This document shows, piece after piece, positions 8,581 to 19,249 of a stretch of DNA of 64,000 nt. Source of the stretch: QWPN01 sp044238145 (GTDB taxonomy: Bacteria; Planctomycetota; Planctomycetia; Pirellulales; UBA1268); the NCBI GenBank assembly GCA_044238145.1, contig JBIIDT010000007.1, positions 1 through 64,000 on the forward strand, written 5' to 3'. Under the pieces are notes generated by a model that was not told where the DNA came from, ran no database searches, and was given only the letters and a program-made list of their open reading frames with translations. A program made the position numbers and the translations under genes. How positions within the stretch are numbered: position 1 is the first letter of the stretch; each line of letters begins with the position of its first letter.

Positions 8581-8910
8581 TCAGCCGGAAACCATCGCCT
8601 TGAGGTTCTTGAGGGCCCGCACGCGGACCTTCACGCTGGCCGGCTTGGCCGGGCGGTCCTGGAGCTCGCCGGTGAAGGGGTTCTTCACGCCCTTCTGCGC
8701 CGGACGGGCGGGAACCTTCCGCCGCTCGATCTTCACCAGGCCGGGGATCGAAAACACGCCGATGCCCGAGCCCTTGAGGGCCTTGTTGATCTCGTGGGTG
8801 AGGGCTTCCATCACCGCCACGACGTCCTTCTTCTGCAGACCGGTCGTCTCCGAGATGCTCCGCATGATCTCGGTCTTCGTCATGGGCTTGCTACCCGACT
8901 TCTTCGCCAT
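8581..8910 (-). CDS. HU-family DNA-binding protein
   Basis: This 109-residue protein has the HU/IHF fold pattern: the helical dimer part MTKTEIMRSISETTGL, followed by DVVAVMEALTHEINKAL, then the beta-arm core with KNPFTGE and a final helix VRVRALKNLKAMV. It is somewhat longer than the usual 90 residues, with a basic AKKSGSK leader and Lys/Arg-rich arm. It should bend and compact DNA. The ATG at 8910 is chosen because GGAGGAG lies 7 nt upstream; the more upstream TTG at 8925 is part of that ribosome-binding site. It is monocistronic and ends at the shared terminator. Confidence 0.9.
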   Translation of the reverse strand: MAKKSGSKPMTKTEIMRSISETTGLQKKDVVAVMEALTHEINKALKGSGIGVFSIPGLVKIERRKVPARPAQKGVKNPFTGELQDRPAKPASVKVRVRALKNLKAMVSG

Positions 8911-9003
8911 CGCCGACTCCTCCAAAAACGGAAAGGAAAGTTGCTTGCGGCAGGACCCCCACCGCGACGGAAAAAACTCGGCTCGAAAGGCCGAACGCGA
9001 GGC

Positions 9004-9033
9004 CGATTAGACGTTCGGGAAAAGAAAATGCAA
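9004..9033 (-). promoter_or_regulatory. Possible promoter of the HU gene
   Basis: On the minus strand TTGCAT (9033-9028) and TAATCG (9009-9004) are 18 bp apart, resembling a sigma-70 promoter with a weak -10 box. Transcription would begin near 8997, leaving a leader of roughly 87 nt. This is pattern evidence only. Confidence 0.3.
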
Positions 9034-9061
9034 GCCAAAAAGTTGGCTTCCATGGCCGAAA

Positions 9062-9093
9062 AGCCGGTTTTTAGCCGTCCGGCAGCCGGTTTT
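9062..9093. promoter_or_regulatory. Pair of direct repeats, possible operator
   Basis: The decamer AGCCGGTTTT occurs twice with starts 22 bp apart, about two helical turns, so a dimeric regulator could contact the same DNA face. It is located between the divergent HU and PQQ-like genes. Confidence 0.3.
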
Positions 9094-9252
9094 CCCGGCC
9101 GAAACAGACGTTTGTCGGCCTCGCCACAACCTTCGTAAGATGACGGCGGGCGACGCATGCGGCGCGGTTTTGGCCAGGAAATCCCGGAAATCCCCAGGTG
9201 GGGCCCGGTGCGGGCCCCGCGGCCAGCCGGCCGCCCCAGGTGGATCCTTTCC

Positions 9253-12200
9253 ATGGCCGCAGGACTCCTTGGGCTCTTTGTGCGGGGCCGGTGTCGGCTG
9301 GCCGCCTGCTGGCTGGCCGCCCTCGTGGTCGCGACGGCGTCCACCGCGGCCTGCGCCGCCGAACCGCCGGTCGCCGAGGACGAAGACGCCGAGGGGGCGG
9401 ACACCGGCCTGTACCTGCCGACGGACCGCCAGCAGGAGCGACAGTTGGACCGCGCCGGCCGGTTGCTCAAGGACGGCCGGTGGAGTGACGCGGCCACGCT
9501 GCTCGACGAACTGCTCGGCGCCGAGCGGGATTCGTTCTTCAGGCAACGGGCCGGTCGCGACGCCGCCGAACGCGGCACGTGGGCCAGCGTCAAGGCCGAG
9601 GCGGCCCGTCTGATCGCGACGCTGCCGCCGGCGGGCCGCGAAGCCTATCAACTCCAGTTCCGCGCCCGGGCGGAGAAGCTCCTCGCCGAGGCCGTCGCCG
9701 CCGACGACACGACCGCCATCCTCGCCGTCGCCCGCCGCTGGTTCGCGACGCCGGCCGGCCAAAGAGCCGCCGTGCTGGCCGCGGTCGAGGCCCTCGAGGC
9801 CAACCAGCCGCTGTCGGCGGCGGCGTGGCTGGAGCGGCTGGAGTCCGTCGATGCCGCGCTCGAGCCGACGCTGGCCGTGATGAAGGCGTTGGCACGGGAT
9901 CGCGCGGGCGATTCCGCCGCGGCGACCGCCATTCTCGAGCGGGCCAGGTCCGGGTCCCGGGCGCCGGTGCGGATCGGCGGCCGCGAGGTCGCGGTCTCGT
10001 TCCCGCCGGGACGCGGCCTGGAGTGGCTGCGGGAACTCGGCGGCCAGCCGGTGCGACACGCGGCGGGTGTCGAGTGGTGGCAGCCCCGCGGTGACGCGGG
10101 CCGCAACGCCGTGGCCGTCGCCTCGCGGCCGCTGCTGGTGCCCCGCTACCGGGTGCCGCTGGCCCGCCATCCCGAGGAGGCCCGGCGGCTCGAGACGATG
10201 CGTCGCGAGGTGGCCGATCGCGGCGTGGCCGCCTACCCGGCCGGGACGCCGCTGGCCGTCGCGGGCACGATCCTCGTGCGGGCGCCGCTCGGGCTGCTCG
10301 CCATCGATTTCGACACCGGGAAGCGGATCTGGCTGCAGCCGGGCACGCGGGCGGCGGGCGGCGACGACGACTCGGCGCACGAAACCCTCGCCCGCACGTT
10401 CGACGACTTCACCGGTGGCGGCATCTCCAGCGATGGCCGCCTCGTGTTCGTCGTCGAGAGCCATCCCGACGTGCTCGCGGCCCGGGTGCCGGCCGCGAAC
10501 CCGTTCGCGCAGCAGCGGGAGCAGGCCTGGCAGGGGGGCAACCAGCTCTCGGCCTACGACGTGGCCGCGGGCGGCCGCCTCGCCTGGCGGCTGCCTGCCC
10601 GCCCGCCCGTGGCGGCCGGCCGCGGCGGCACGCTCGACTCCGCCGCGTGGTATGCCGGCGCGCCGCTCGTGGCGGGGGACCGGCTGTACGTGGTCGTGGA
10701 GGAGCGTGCGGAACTCCGCCTCGACGTGCTCGACGCGATCGACGGTCGCACCGTGTGGTCGCAGCCGCTGGCGGAATTGGACGAGGCCCACGCGATCACG
10801 GGCCGCGAGTCCCTCGGCCGCCGGCTCGCCGGCGCTGCGCCGGCGCTCGCCGACGGCGTGCTCGTATGCCCGCTCGGCGCCGGCACGGTCGTGGCCGTCG
10901 ACCTCGTGAACCGCACGCTGCTCTGGGCGCACGACTACGCCCGCGGGCCGCTCGGCCGCGACGACGCGGCCAACCCCGTGCTCCGCCTGCGCGGCTTCCC
11001 GCCGGGGCCGCGGGGCCTCGGGGGCGACGAGGTTGCCGGCCGGCCGCGCGGCGGCTGGTCCGACGATGGTCCGGTCGTCGCCGACGGCCGCGTGCTGCTG
11101 GCGGCGCACGATTCCGACGAGCTGCGCTGCCTCGACCTGCGGAGCGGCGCCGTCCGCTGGAAGACACCCCGGGCGGGCCGCCTCCAGGTGGCGGGGGCCG
11201 TCGGGGGACGGGTGGTCGTGGTGGCCCGCGACGGTGTCGAGTCGCTCGATCTCGATACCGGCCGGCAGGTGTGGCGGCGACCGCTCGCGGCGGGCGTCGC
11301 GCCCAGCGGCCGCGGGATCCTCACGGCCGACCGGCTGTTCCTCCCGCTCGACGCGCCGGAGGTGGTGGAGATCGTCCTCGCCGACGGCTCGATCGCGGGG
11401 CGGTCGCCGGCTCGCGGCGGCGCGGTGCCGGGCAACCTCGTCGCCTACCGCGGCGAGGTGATCTCGCTGGGCGTCGATTCGGTCGACGTGTTCCACCAGG
11501 CCGCGGCGCTCGAGACCCGCATCGAAGCCGCCTCCCGGGAGGAACGGGCACCGGCCTGGGCGGCGGTCTGGGCCGCGCAGCTGTCCCTCGACCGCGGCGA
11601 CCCGCGGGCGGCCCTCGCCGGGTTGCGGGCGGCCCTGGCGACCGACCCGCGTCAGGCCCCGGACACGCTCGCGGCCGCGGTCGCCTTCGCGCTGTCCCGC
11701 GACTTCGCCGCCGCGGCGCCGCTGTGGCGCGAGTGCCTGCCCGCCGAGGGCCTCACTCCCTCCGCCCGCGCCGTGGTCCGGTCCGTCGTGGACGGAGCGG
11801 CCGCTGCCGGCGACGTGCCCGAGGCCTGGGCCGCCTGGCGGGAGTTGTTCGCCCGCAGCAACGCGGTCGACGCCCCGGCCGAGGATGCCGGAGATCCTCA
11901 CTGCCTCGTGACCACCGGCCGTTGGCTGCGGGGCCGGCTCGAACGGCTCCGACAGCAGGCCGCCGAGCCGCTCCGCGCGGAGATGGACGCTTTTCTGGCG
12001 GGTGCAGTCGCGGCCGCGGCGGCGCACCAGGATCGCGGCGACCGGCAGCGGGCGCTGGAAGCCGTCGCCGACGCGGCGGGCAGCCTGCCCGCCGGCAGCG
12101 CGGCCCGCGGGCTGCTGCATACCGAACTCGCCGCGGTGCTCGATGCGGCGGCGGAGAGCGGCGACGCGCTGCGGCCGCTCGCCGTGCGCCGGGACTTGCT

Positions 12201-13917
12201 CCTCCTCGACCTGGCGGCGGCGGGCGCGACTCCCGAGCAGGAGGCGGCCCGGACGGCGATCGCCGCGATCCGCGGCGGGTTCGCCGCCGCGGGCCCGTCC
12301 GCGCTCGCGGCCGACGCCGCGGCGGCGTGGCCCCTCGGCCGCGTCGAGGTGCGACGCGGCGGGGCGGACCGGGCGGGGATGAACGACGAGACCCGGGCCA
12401 GGCTCGTGCCGATGCCGATCGAGCACGCGGCCGAGTCGTTCCTGCCCGGGATCGCCGCGGTCCGCGACGCCCAGCAGTCGCGGCTGCTGTTTCTCGACGG
12501 GTTCGGCCGCCGCATCGGCGACGGCGTGGCCGTGAACGACGACACCCGCTCCGGCATCCCCGTCTTCGACCAGGCCAGCCTCACGGCCGCCGCGCTGGGA
12601 CGCGTGGTCTTCGTCCGTTCCGGCGGGGCGGTGACGGCGCTGGAGTTCACGGGTCGCGGCCCGCGGCGGCTGTGGACCACGGCGGGCACCGACCGGACGG
12701 CGTCGGCCGGCCGGTTTCGCCAGACGCCCCCGCTCATTCCGCGGAACGGCGTCGTGCCCCTGGGCATGCGGATCGTCGAGCCCGGCGACGCCACCGCCGA
12801 CGGCTCGATCTGGGGCCGTCCCTGCACGACCGGGGTGCCGCTGCTCCGCGGCCGGTCGCTGGCCGTGCTCGATCCCGTCACCGGCGGCGTGCTCTGGGAG
12901 CGGCACCGCCTGCCGGCGGCGTCGGATCTCCTCAACGACGGCCGCATCGCCTGCGTGGTCACGCGTGACGGCCGCCGCTCGCCCGTGCTCTCCATGGCCG
13001 ACGGCCGCATCCTCCACGAGGTCGACCTGCCCGACCGCCGCCGCCGCCTGCTGTCGCACGGCGGTCGCGTGCTGTTCATCGGCGGCGCCGAGCAGCCGGC
13101 GGAGGGCGGAATCGCCGACACGGTGCGTTTGGAGATCTTCGACGTCGCGGACCGCACGACCGTCGTGATCGGCGAGTTTCCCGGCGCGGCCCGGGCCTGC
13201 GGTTTCGGCGCCGGCATGCTGGCCGTGGCCGACCCAGCGGGTGGCCTGGCCGTGGTCGACCTCGAGGCCCGGGCGGTGGCCTTCCGCAGCCGGCTTCCGG
13301 AGATGCCGCGGACGATCGAGCACCTCGAGGTGCTTCCCTGGGAGGACCGCCTCCTGGTCTGCGTGGGCAGCCGCGTCGACGAGGTTGGCGAGGAGGCGGG
13401 CCACCGCCATGCGATCGCGCCCCTGCAGCAGGCGCTGATCGCCGGATCGGCCACGCAGCCGCTGGCCTACTCGGTGTGGGCCGTCGATCGCCACTCGGGC
13501 GATTCGCTCTGGAAGGTGCCTGCGACCGCGGATCGCCACTGCCTGCTCGTCGGGCAGCCGGCCGGGCTGCCGGTGCTCGTGTTCGCCCGCCAGATCCAGT
13601 GGCACCAGGATCGCGGCAGCACGTTCCTCAGCGTGCTGTGCCTCGACAAGCGGACGGGCCACGCCGTGCTGGAGGACGACCGGATCCCGGCCCAGCCGCA
13701 CGTGCTCTTCGGCGCCGACGTGGTCGGCGACCCGGAACGGCACACGATCACGGTCCGCGAGCACGGCACGCCGCAGCAGGTGGCGCTGGAGTTCACCGGT
13801 GGCCCGGCACCGCCGCGGCCCCCGCACCAGTCCGGCCGGCCGCTGAAGACGGAGAGCCTGCTCGGCGGTCTCGGCCGGTTGTGGGACAGCATCCGCCGGC
13901 CCGCACCCGCGAAGTGA
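9253..13917 (+). CDS. Large exported PQQ-like beta-propeller protein
   Basis: This 1554-residue protein begins with a signal sequence (basic start, hydrophobic CWLAALVVATASTA, cleavage near ACAAEPP). A helical TPR-like segment (about 50-230) is followed by a propeller with repeats of the type DTGKRIWLQPG, DGRTVWSQPLAE, SGAVRWKTPRAG, DTGRQVWRRPLA. A helical middle region (about 750-1030) and a second set of propeller repeats (TGGVLWERHR, SGDSLWKVP) complete it. Such proteins are common in planctomycetes as periplasmic scaffolds; no cofactor binding can be claimed. The ATG at 9253 starts the signal peptide, and the frame extends upstream to 9157 without family character. It is first in a long plus-strand series, 8 bp before the next gene. 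Confidence 0.8.
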   Translation: MAAGLLGLFVRGRCRLAACWLAALVVATASTAACAAEPPVAEDEDAEGADTGLYLPTDRQQERQLDRAGRLLKDGRWSDAATLLDELLGAERDSFFRQRAGRDAAERGTWASVKAEAARLIATLPPAGREAYQLQFRARAEKLLAEAVAADDTTAILAVARRWFATPAGQRAAVLAAVEALEANQPLSAAAWLERLESVDAALEPTLAVMKALARDRAGDSAAATAILERARSGSRAPVRIGGREVAVSFPPGRGLEWLRELGGQPVRHAAGVEWWQPRGDAGRNAVAVASRPLLVPRYRVPLARHPEEARRLETMRREVADRGVAAYPAGTPLAVAGTILVRAPLGLLAIDFDTGKRIWLQPGTRAAGGDDDSAHETLARTFDDFTGGGISSDGRLVFVVESHPDVLAARVPAANPFAQQREQAWQGGNQLSAYDVAAGGRLAWRLPARPPVAAGRGGTLDSAAWYAGAPLVAGDRLYVVVEERAELRLDVLDAIDGRTVWSQPLAELDEAHAITGRESLGRRLAGAAPALADGVLVCPLGAGTVVAVDLVNRTLLWAHDYARGPLGRDDAANPVLRLRGFPPGPRGLGGDEVAGRPRGGWSDDGPVVADGRVLLAAHDSDELRCLDLRSGAVRWKTPRAGRLQVAGAVGGRVVVVARDGVESLDLDTGRQVWRRPLAAGVAPSGRGILTADRLFLPLDAPEVVEIVLADGSIAGRSPARGGAVPGNLVAYRGEVISLGVDSVDVFHQAAALETRIEAASREERAPAWAAVWAAQLSLDRGDPRAALAGLRAALATDPRQAPDTLAAAVAFALSRDFAAAAPLWRECLPAEGLTPSARAVVRSVVDGAAAAGDVPEAWAAWRELFARSNAVDAPAEDAGDPHCLVTTGRWLRGRLERLRQQAAEPLRAEMDAFLAGAVAAAAAHQDRGDRQRALEAVADAAGSLPAGSAARGLLHTELAAVLDAAAESGDALRPLAVRRDLLLLDLAAAGATPEQEAARTAIAAIRGGFAAAGPSALAADAAAAWPLGRVEVRRGGADRAGMNDETRARLVPMPIEHAAESFLPGIAAVRDAQQSRLLFLDGFGRRIGDGVAVNDDTRSGIPVFDQASLTAAALGRVVFVRSGGAVTALEFTGRGPRRLWTTAGTDRTASAGRFRQTPPLIPRNGVVPLGMRIVEPGDATADGSIWGRPCTTGVPLLRGRSLAVLDPVTGGVLWERHRLPAASDLLNDGRIACVVTRDGRRSPVLSMADGRILHEVDLPDRRRRLLSHGGRVLFIGGAEQPAEGGIADTVRLEIFDVADRTTVVIGEFPGAARACGFGAGMLAVADPAGGLAVVDLEARAVAFRSRLPEMPRTIEHLEVLPWEDRLLVCVGSRVDEVGEEAGHRHAIAPLQQALIAGSATQPLAYSVWAVDRHSGDSLWKVPATADRHCLLVGQPAGLPVLVFARQIQWHQDRGSTFLSVLCLDKRTGHAVLEDDRIPAQPHVLFGADVVGDPERHTITVREHGTPQQVALEFTGGPAPPRPPHQSGRPLKTESLLGGLGRLWDSIRRPAPAK

Positions 13918-13925
13918 GGCCGCCC

Positions 13926-15002
13926 ATGCCGCCACCGTCCCGAGCCCTGCCGACCGACGGCGTCGCTCGCCTGCGCCCGCTGCTCGTCGGCCTCCTGGCG
14001 GCCGCCACCGTCTGCGGCGGCTGGCCGGCGCCCCGCGCGGCGGCCGCGGAAGCCCGGGTCGAGCAGGTGGTCTCCAAGGCGCTCGACTGGCTGGCGGCGC
14101 GGCAGTCGCGGCGCGGCAGTTGGGCCGCCAACGAGGGCCGCTACCCGACGGCCATGACGGCGCTGGCCGGCACCGCGCTGCTCATGGAGGGCTCGACCAC
14201 GACCCAGGGCCGCTACGCGGATCCGATCCGGCAGGCGGTCGACTATCTCGTGGGCCGGGCCCGGCCCAACGGCCTGATCGGCGACCCCAAGAACGACGAC
14301 CGCTACACCTACGGCCACGGCTTCGCGATGCTCTTTTTGTCGCAGGTGCTCGGCGAGGAGGAGGACGAGCGGCGCCGCGAGGAGCTGGTGCAGGTGCTCA
14401 CCAAGGCGGTCGAATTTTCCGGACGGGCCCAGACGAAGGACGGCGGCTGGGGCTACGTCAGCGCCAAGGACGGCCACGACTTCGACGAGGGCTCGACGAC
14501 GATCACGCAGGTGCAGGGGCTGCGCGGCTGCCGCAACGCCGGCATCCCGGTGCCGCGGGAGATCATCGAGAAGGCGATCGCCTACATCCACGTCTGCACG
14601 CTGCCCGACGGGGGCGTGCAGTACAGTTCCAAGGGTGGGGGCGGCCGGCCGGCGATCTCGGCGGCGGCCATCGCCTGCCTGTTCAACGCCGGCGAGGAGG
14701 ACGACACGCACGTGCCGCGGATGCTCGCCTACGCCGACAAGCACCTCGGCACCATTTCGAACAACAGCTTCGGCCACTGGCATTACGCCCACTACTACTA
14801 CGCCCAGGTCATGTACCGCGCCGGGGGGCGGAGGTGGGAGGCCTACCGGACGCAGGTCGAGAAGCGGCTCGTCGCCGAGGCCCAGGCCGATCGCGACGGG
14901 ATGCACTGGCCGCAGGGCTACATCGGCCCGGTCTACACCACCTCCACGAACCTCGCGATTCTCCAGCTCGACAGGGGCGCGCTTCCGATCTACCAGCGTT
15001 GA
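13926..15002 (+). CDS. Exported prenyltransferase / squalene-cyclase repeat protein
   Basis: This 358-residue protein has a signal peptide (about 1-38, ending near AAAAEAR) and an alpha/alpha-toroid built from repeats such as ALDWLAARQSRRGSWAANE, KDGGWGYVSA and LPDGGVQYSSKGGGG. These are the QW/GGW-type repeats shared by prenyltransferases and squalene cyclases. There is no DxDD cyclase motif or prenyltransferase zinc site, so it is probably a non-enzymatic toroid or an enzyme of unknown type, as with many planctomycete paralogs. It lies 8 bp after the PQQ-like gene and 69 bp before moxR. Confidence 0.75.
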   Translation: MPPPSRALPTDGVARLRPLLVGLLAAATVCGGWPAPRAAAAEARVEQVVSKALDWLAARQSRRGSWAANEGRYPTAMTALAGTALLMEGSTTTQGRYADPIRQAVDYLVGRARPNGLIGDPKNDDRYTYGHGFAMLFLSQVLGEEEDERRREELVQVLTKAVEFSGRAQTKDGGWGYVSAKDGHDFDEGSTTITQVQGLRGCRNAGIPVPREIIEKAIAYIHVCTLPDGGVQYSSKGGGGRPAISAAAIACLFNAGEEDDTHVPRMLAYADKHLGTISNNSFGHWHYAHYYYAQVMYRAGGRRWEAYRTQVEKRLVAEAQADRDGMHWPQGYIGPVYTTSTNLAILQLDRGALPIYQR

Positions 15003-15071
15003 TGCGACGATGGGCGGCGCCGACCGCCCGCGCGGCCGCCCCCGTCGCCCCGACCGCACCCGGAGTTCCGC

Positions 15072-16109
<1,038 letters not shown>

Positions 16110-17012
16110 CGCGATCGCCCGCATCGCCCGGCTCGAGCTGCGGGCGCGGGCGGTCGTGGAGGGCGTGCTGGCCGGGCTGCACAAGAGCCCCTTCAAGGGG
16201 CAGAGCGTCGCGTTCCTGCAGCACCGCGAGTACGCCCCCGGCGACGACCTGCGCCGCGTCGACTGGAAGGTCTGGGCCCGACAGGACCGGCTCACGGTCA
16301 AGGAGTTCGAGGAGGAGACCGACCTCCGGCTCACGCTCCTGGTCGACGGCTCGGCGAGCATGGACTACGCGGCCGACCGGCCGGCGGTCCCGCGGCTCGG
16401 CAAGTACGACTGCGCCGCCACGCTGGCGGCAAGCCTCGCCTGGCTGGCGCTCTCGCACGGCGACGCCGTGGGCTGCGCCGTGTTCGACGACCACGTGCGG
16501 GCCGCCGTGCCCGCCCGCACGGCCCGGTCGCACCTCGGCGAGATCGTGGAGATCCTGGAACGGCCGCGGTCGGGCCGGGGCACCGCCTTTGCGCCGGTGC
16601 TCCGACAGCTGGCCGAGACGCTCCCGCCGCGGGGACTCGTGGCGATCGTCACCGACCTGCTCGGCGACCGCGACGGCGTCTTCCAGGGGATGCGGCTCCT
16701 GCGGAAGCGGGGCCACGACCTCGTGCTCCTCCACGTCATGGACGACGATGAGCTCGACTTCCCCTTCGAGGGGGCGACCCGCTTCGAGGGCCTCGAGCTG
16801 CCGGAACAGGTGGCCTGCAATCCGCGGGCGCTGCGGGCCGGCTACCTCGAGGCGGTGGAGGCGTTCCTCGGCGAGGCCCGGCGCCGGGCCGCGGCGGCGA
16901 AGTGCGACTACGCCCTGGTCCGCACCGGCGAGCCGGTCGATGCGGCGCTCGTGAAGTTCCTCTCTCGGCGGGCGAGCATGGCGGTGTAGCGGCGCCGGCC
17001 CCGGAAACGTTC

Positions 17013-19244
17013 ATGCCCTCGTTCGACTTTCAGACGCTGCTCTGGTGGGGACTGCCGTTCGCGGCGGCGCCGCTGGTGATCCACCTCATCAACCTCCTGC
17101 GGCACCGGCGGGTGCGGTTCGCCGCGATGGAGTTCCTGCTCGCCAGCCAGCGGAAGTACCGCACGCGGGTGCTGCTCAAGGAGTGGCTGCTCCTGCTCTT
17201 GCGGACGGCGGTGGTGGCCGGGATCGTGCTGGCCCTCGCACAGCCGCGGTGGAAGCACGCCCTCGGCACCCTGCTCGGCGGCGGGCGGACGCTGCACGTG
17301 CTCCTCCTCGACGACAGCTACTCGATGGCCGACGCGTCGGCGGACGGCCGCCGCGGCCCCGGGACCGCCTTCGACCGGGCCCGCGGCGTCGCCGACCGCG
17401 TGCTCGGCGAACTGACCGCGGCCGGCGGGCGGCCGGAGTTCGTCGTCGGCCGCTTTTCATCACTCGCCTCCGGCACGGCGGCGGGCTTCGACCTGCCGCG
17501 TCAGGCGGCGACGCCCGAGACCGTGTCGGTCGCCCGCGCGGAAGTGGAGCGGCTGGCGGTGTCGGCCCGGGCGACGGGGCCGCGACAGCCGCTCGCGGCG
17601 GCGGCCGGCCTGGTGACCGGGGAAGCGGGCGTCGCCACGGTGGTGTGGCTCGTGAGCGACTTCCGGGCGAAGGACTGGCTGGCCGCCGAGGAGACGGCGG
17701 CGGCGCTGCGGTCGCTCGCCGCGGCCGGCGCCGAGTTGCGGCTCGTCGACTGCGCCGCCGCGCCGGCGGCCAACCTGTCGATCGAGAGCCTCGAGCCACT
17801 GGGCGGATGGGCGGCGGTCGACGTGCTGCTCCCCTGGGAGGTCACGGTTCGCAACGACGCGGCCGAGACCGCGCGGGACGTGCAGCTCGAGCTCCGCGAG
17901 GACGAGGCCGCGCGGCCGGGCCTGCGGATCGCGGAGATCCCGCCGCGGTCCTCGGTCACCCGGCGGTTCGAGACGCGGTTCGCCCGCCCCGGGGGCCACG
18001 CTGTGCAGGCCCGGATCCCGTCCGACGCGGTCGCCGCCGACAACGCCCGGACCGCGGCGGTCGACGTGGCCGAACGGGTCGAGGTGCTCGTCGTCGACGG
18101 CGCGGCGGAGTCCGGCGGCCGCGCCGGCGACGCGTTCTACGTGGCCGCGGCGCTGGCGCCCGGGGCGGGCGCCGCGACGGGCCTGCGGCCGCGGATCGAG
18201 CCGCCGCGGGCGCTGGCCACGCTCGACCTCGCCGCCTTCGCCGGCGTGTGGCTGCTCGACGTCGAACGGCTCGAGCCCGCGGAGGTGGCAGCCGTCGAGG
18301 CCTACGCGCGATCCGGCGGCGGCGTGGTCTTCTTCATGGGGCCGCGGACGAACGCCGAAACGGTCAACCGCACGCTGCACCGCGGCGGCGAGGGGCTGTT
18401 CCCGGTGCCGCTGGCCGGCCCGGTCGACCTGCTCGCCGATCCGTCGCCGAACCCGGTGCCCGACCTGGTCGCCGAGCAGCATCCGGTCGTGGCCGTGCTC
18501 GCCGGGCAGCGGAATCCGCTGCTCGACGCGGTGCGGATCGAGCGGTTCATGGCGGTGGCCCGCGGCGCCGACGGCGACCCGGGCGTGCGGCGGCTGCTCT
18601 CGTTGCGAACCGGGCCGCCCCTCGTCCTCGAGCGGGCCTACGGCGCCGGCACCGTGGCCGCCGTGCTCACCACCGCCGCCCCCGCGTGGAACAACTGGGC
18701 GCGCGGCAACCCGAGCTGGGTCGTGGTGCTGCTGGAGTTGCAGGGGCACCTCGCGCGGGGACGCGGCCGCGCGGACGCCGTCACCGTGGGCGATCCGCTC
18801 GTGGTTCGGCTGGACCGCGGCGTGGACGAGCCGGCGGTCGATTTCGTCGTTCCGCCCGCCGGCACGCTCGTGCACCAGGCGGCGACGGCCACGGCCGCGG
18901 GGTTTGAGGCCCGCCTGCCGGTCACCGAGGCGGCCGGCAGCTACGCGGCCCGGTGGCGGCGGCTCGACGGCACCGAGCAGGAGCGGCGGCTCGCGGTCAA
19001 CGTCGATCCGCAGGAGGGCCGCCTCGAACGCGTCGGCCGCGAGCGGCTGCAGGCGGCGCTCGCCGGCACGCCCTTCCGCTACGAGACCGCCGCCGATTGG
19101 CAGCCCGCGAGCGTGTCGACGGCGGGCGAGCCGCTCGTCAAGCCGCTGCTCTATGCGCTCCTGTTCGCGCTCGTCGCCGAGCAGCTGCTCGCGTTCTCCG
19201 CCAGTTACCACCCGCGCCGCGCCTCCGCCGCCCGGGCCGCCTGA
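17013..19244 (+). CDS. BatA-like membrane protein with von Willebrand A domain
   Basis: This 743-residue protein starts with the BatA-type N-terminus LLWWGLPFAAAPLVIHLINLL, followed by RRVRFAAMEFL and a second membrane helix (about 58-76). A vWA domain has LLDDSYSMAD as MIDAS region, with a long periplasmic region including a GATase1-like segment (about 350-480). One membrane helix lies near the C-terminus (LLYALLFALVAEQLLAF). The architecture matches 'BatA domain' proteins encoded with MoxR and DUF58 in planctomycetes and Bacteroidetes. It is probably part of a membrane complex acted on by MoxR. The start ATG at 17013 is chosen by family; the frame is open upstream. Confidence 0.85.
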   Translation: MPSFDFQTLLWWGLPFAAAPLVIHLINLLRHRRVRFAAMEFLLASQRKYRTRVLLKEWLLLLLRTAVVAGIVLALAQPRWKHALGTLLGGGRTLHVLLLDDSYSMADASADGRRGPGTAFDRARGVADRVLGELTAAGGRPEFVVGRFSSLASGTAAGFDLPRQAATPETVSVARAEVERLAVSARATGPRQPLAAAAGLVTGEAGVATVVWLVSDFRAKDWLAAEETAAALRSLAAAGAELRLVDCAAAPAANLSIESLEPLGGWAAVDVLLPWEVTVRNDAAETARDVQLELREDEAARPGLRIAEIPPRSSVTRRFETRFARPGGHAVQARIPSDAVAADNARTAAVDVAERVEVLVVDGAAESGGRAGDAFYVAAALAPGAGAATGLRPRIEPPRALATLDLAAFAGVWLLDVERLEPAEVAAVEAYARSGGGVVFFMGPRTNAETVNRTLHRGGEGLFPVPLAGPVDLLADPSPNPVPDLVAEQHPVVAVLAGQRNPLLDAVRIERFMAVARGADGDPGVRRLLSLRTGPPLVLERAYGAGTVAAVLTTAAPAWNNWARGNPSWVVVLLELQGHLARGRGRADAVTVGDPLVVRLDRGVDEPAVDFVVPPAGTLVHQAATATAAGFEARLPVTEAAGSYAARWRRLDGTEQERRLAVNVDPQEGRLERVGRERLQAALAGTPFRYETAADWQPASVSTAGEPLVKPLLYALLFALVAEQLLAFSASYHPRRASAARAA

Positions 19245-19249
19245 CGACC

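Larger units (their letters stand above)
8911..9252. other. AT-richer divergent intergenic region between HU and the PQQ-like gene
   Basis: There is no convincing gene in this gap. It holds a possible HU promoter (9004-9033), a small hairpin AAGCCAA-AAAG-TTGGCTT (9032-9049) and two 10-bp direct repeats AGCCGGTTTT (9062-9071 and 9084-9093). It is richer in A and T than its surroundings. Confidence 0.5.

Noticed and set aside
9007..13935. Open frame of 1642 codons antisense to the PQQ-like gene
   Set aside because: It mirrors a GC-rich gene; its translation is rich in Arg, Gly, Ala, His and Pro with no domain, while the plus strand has a signal peptide and propeller repeats.
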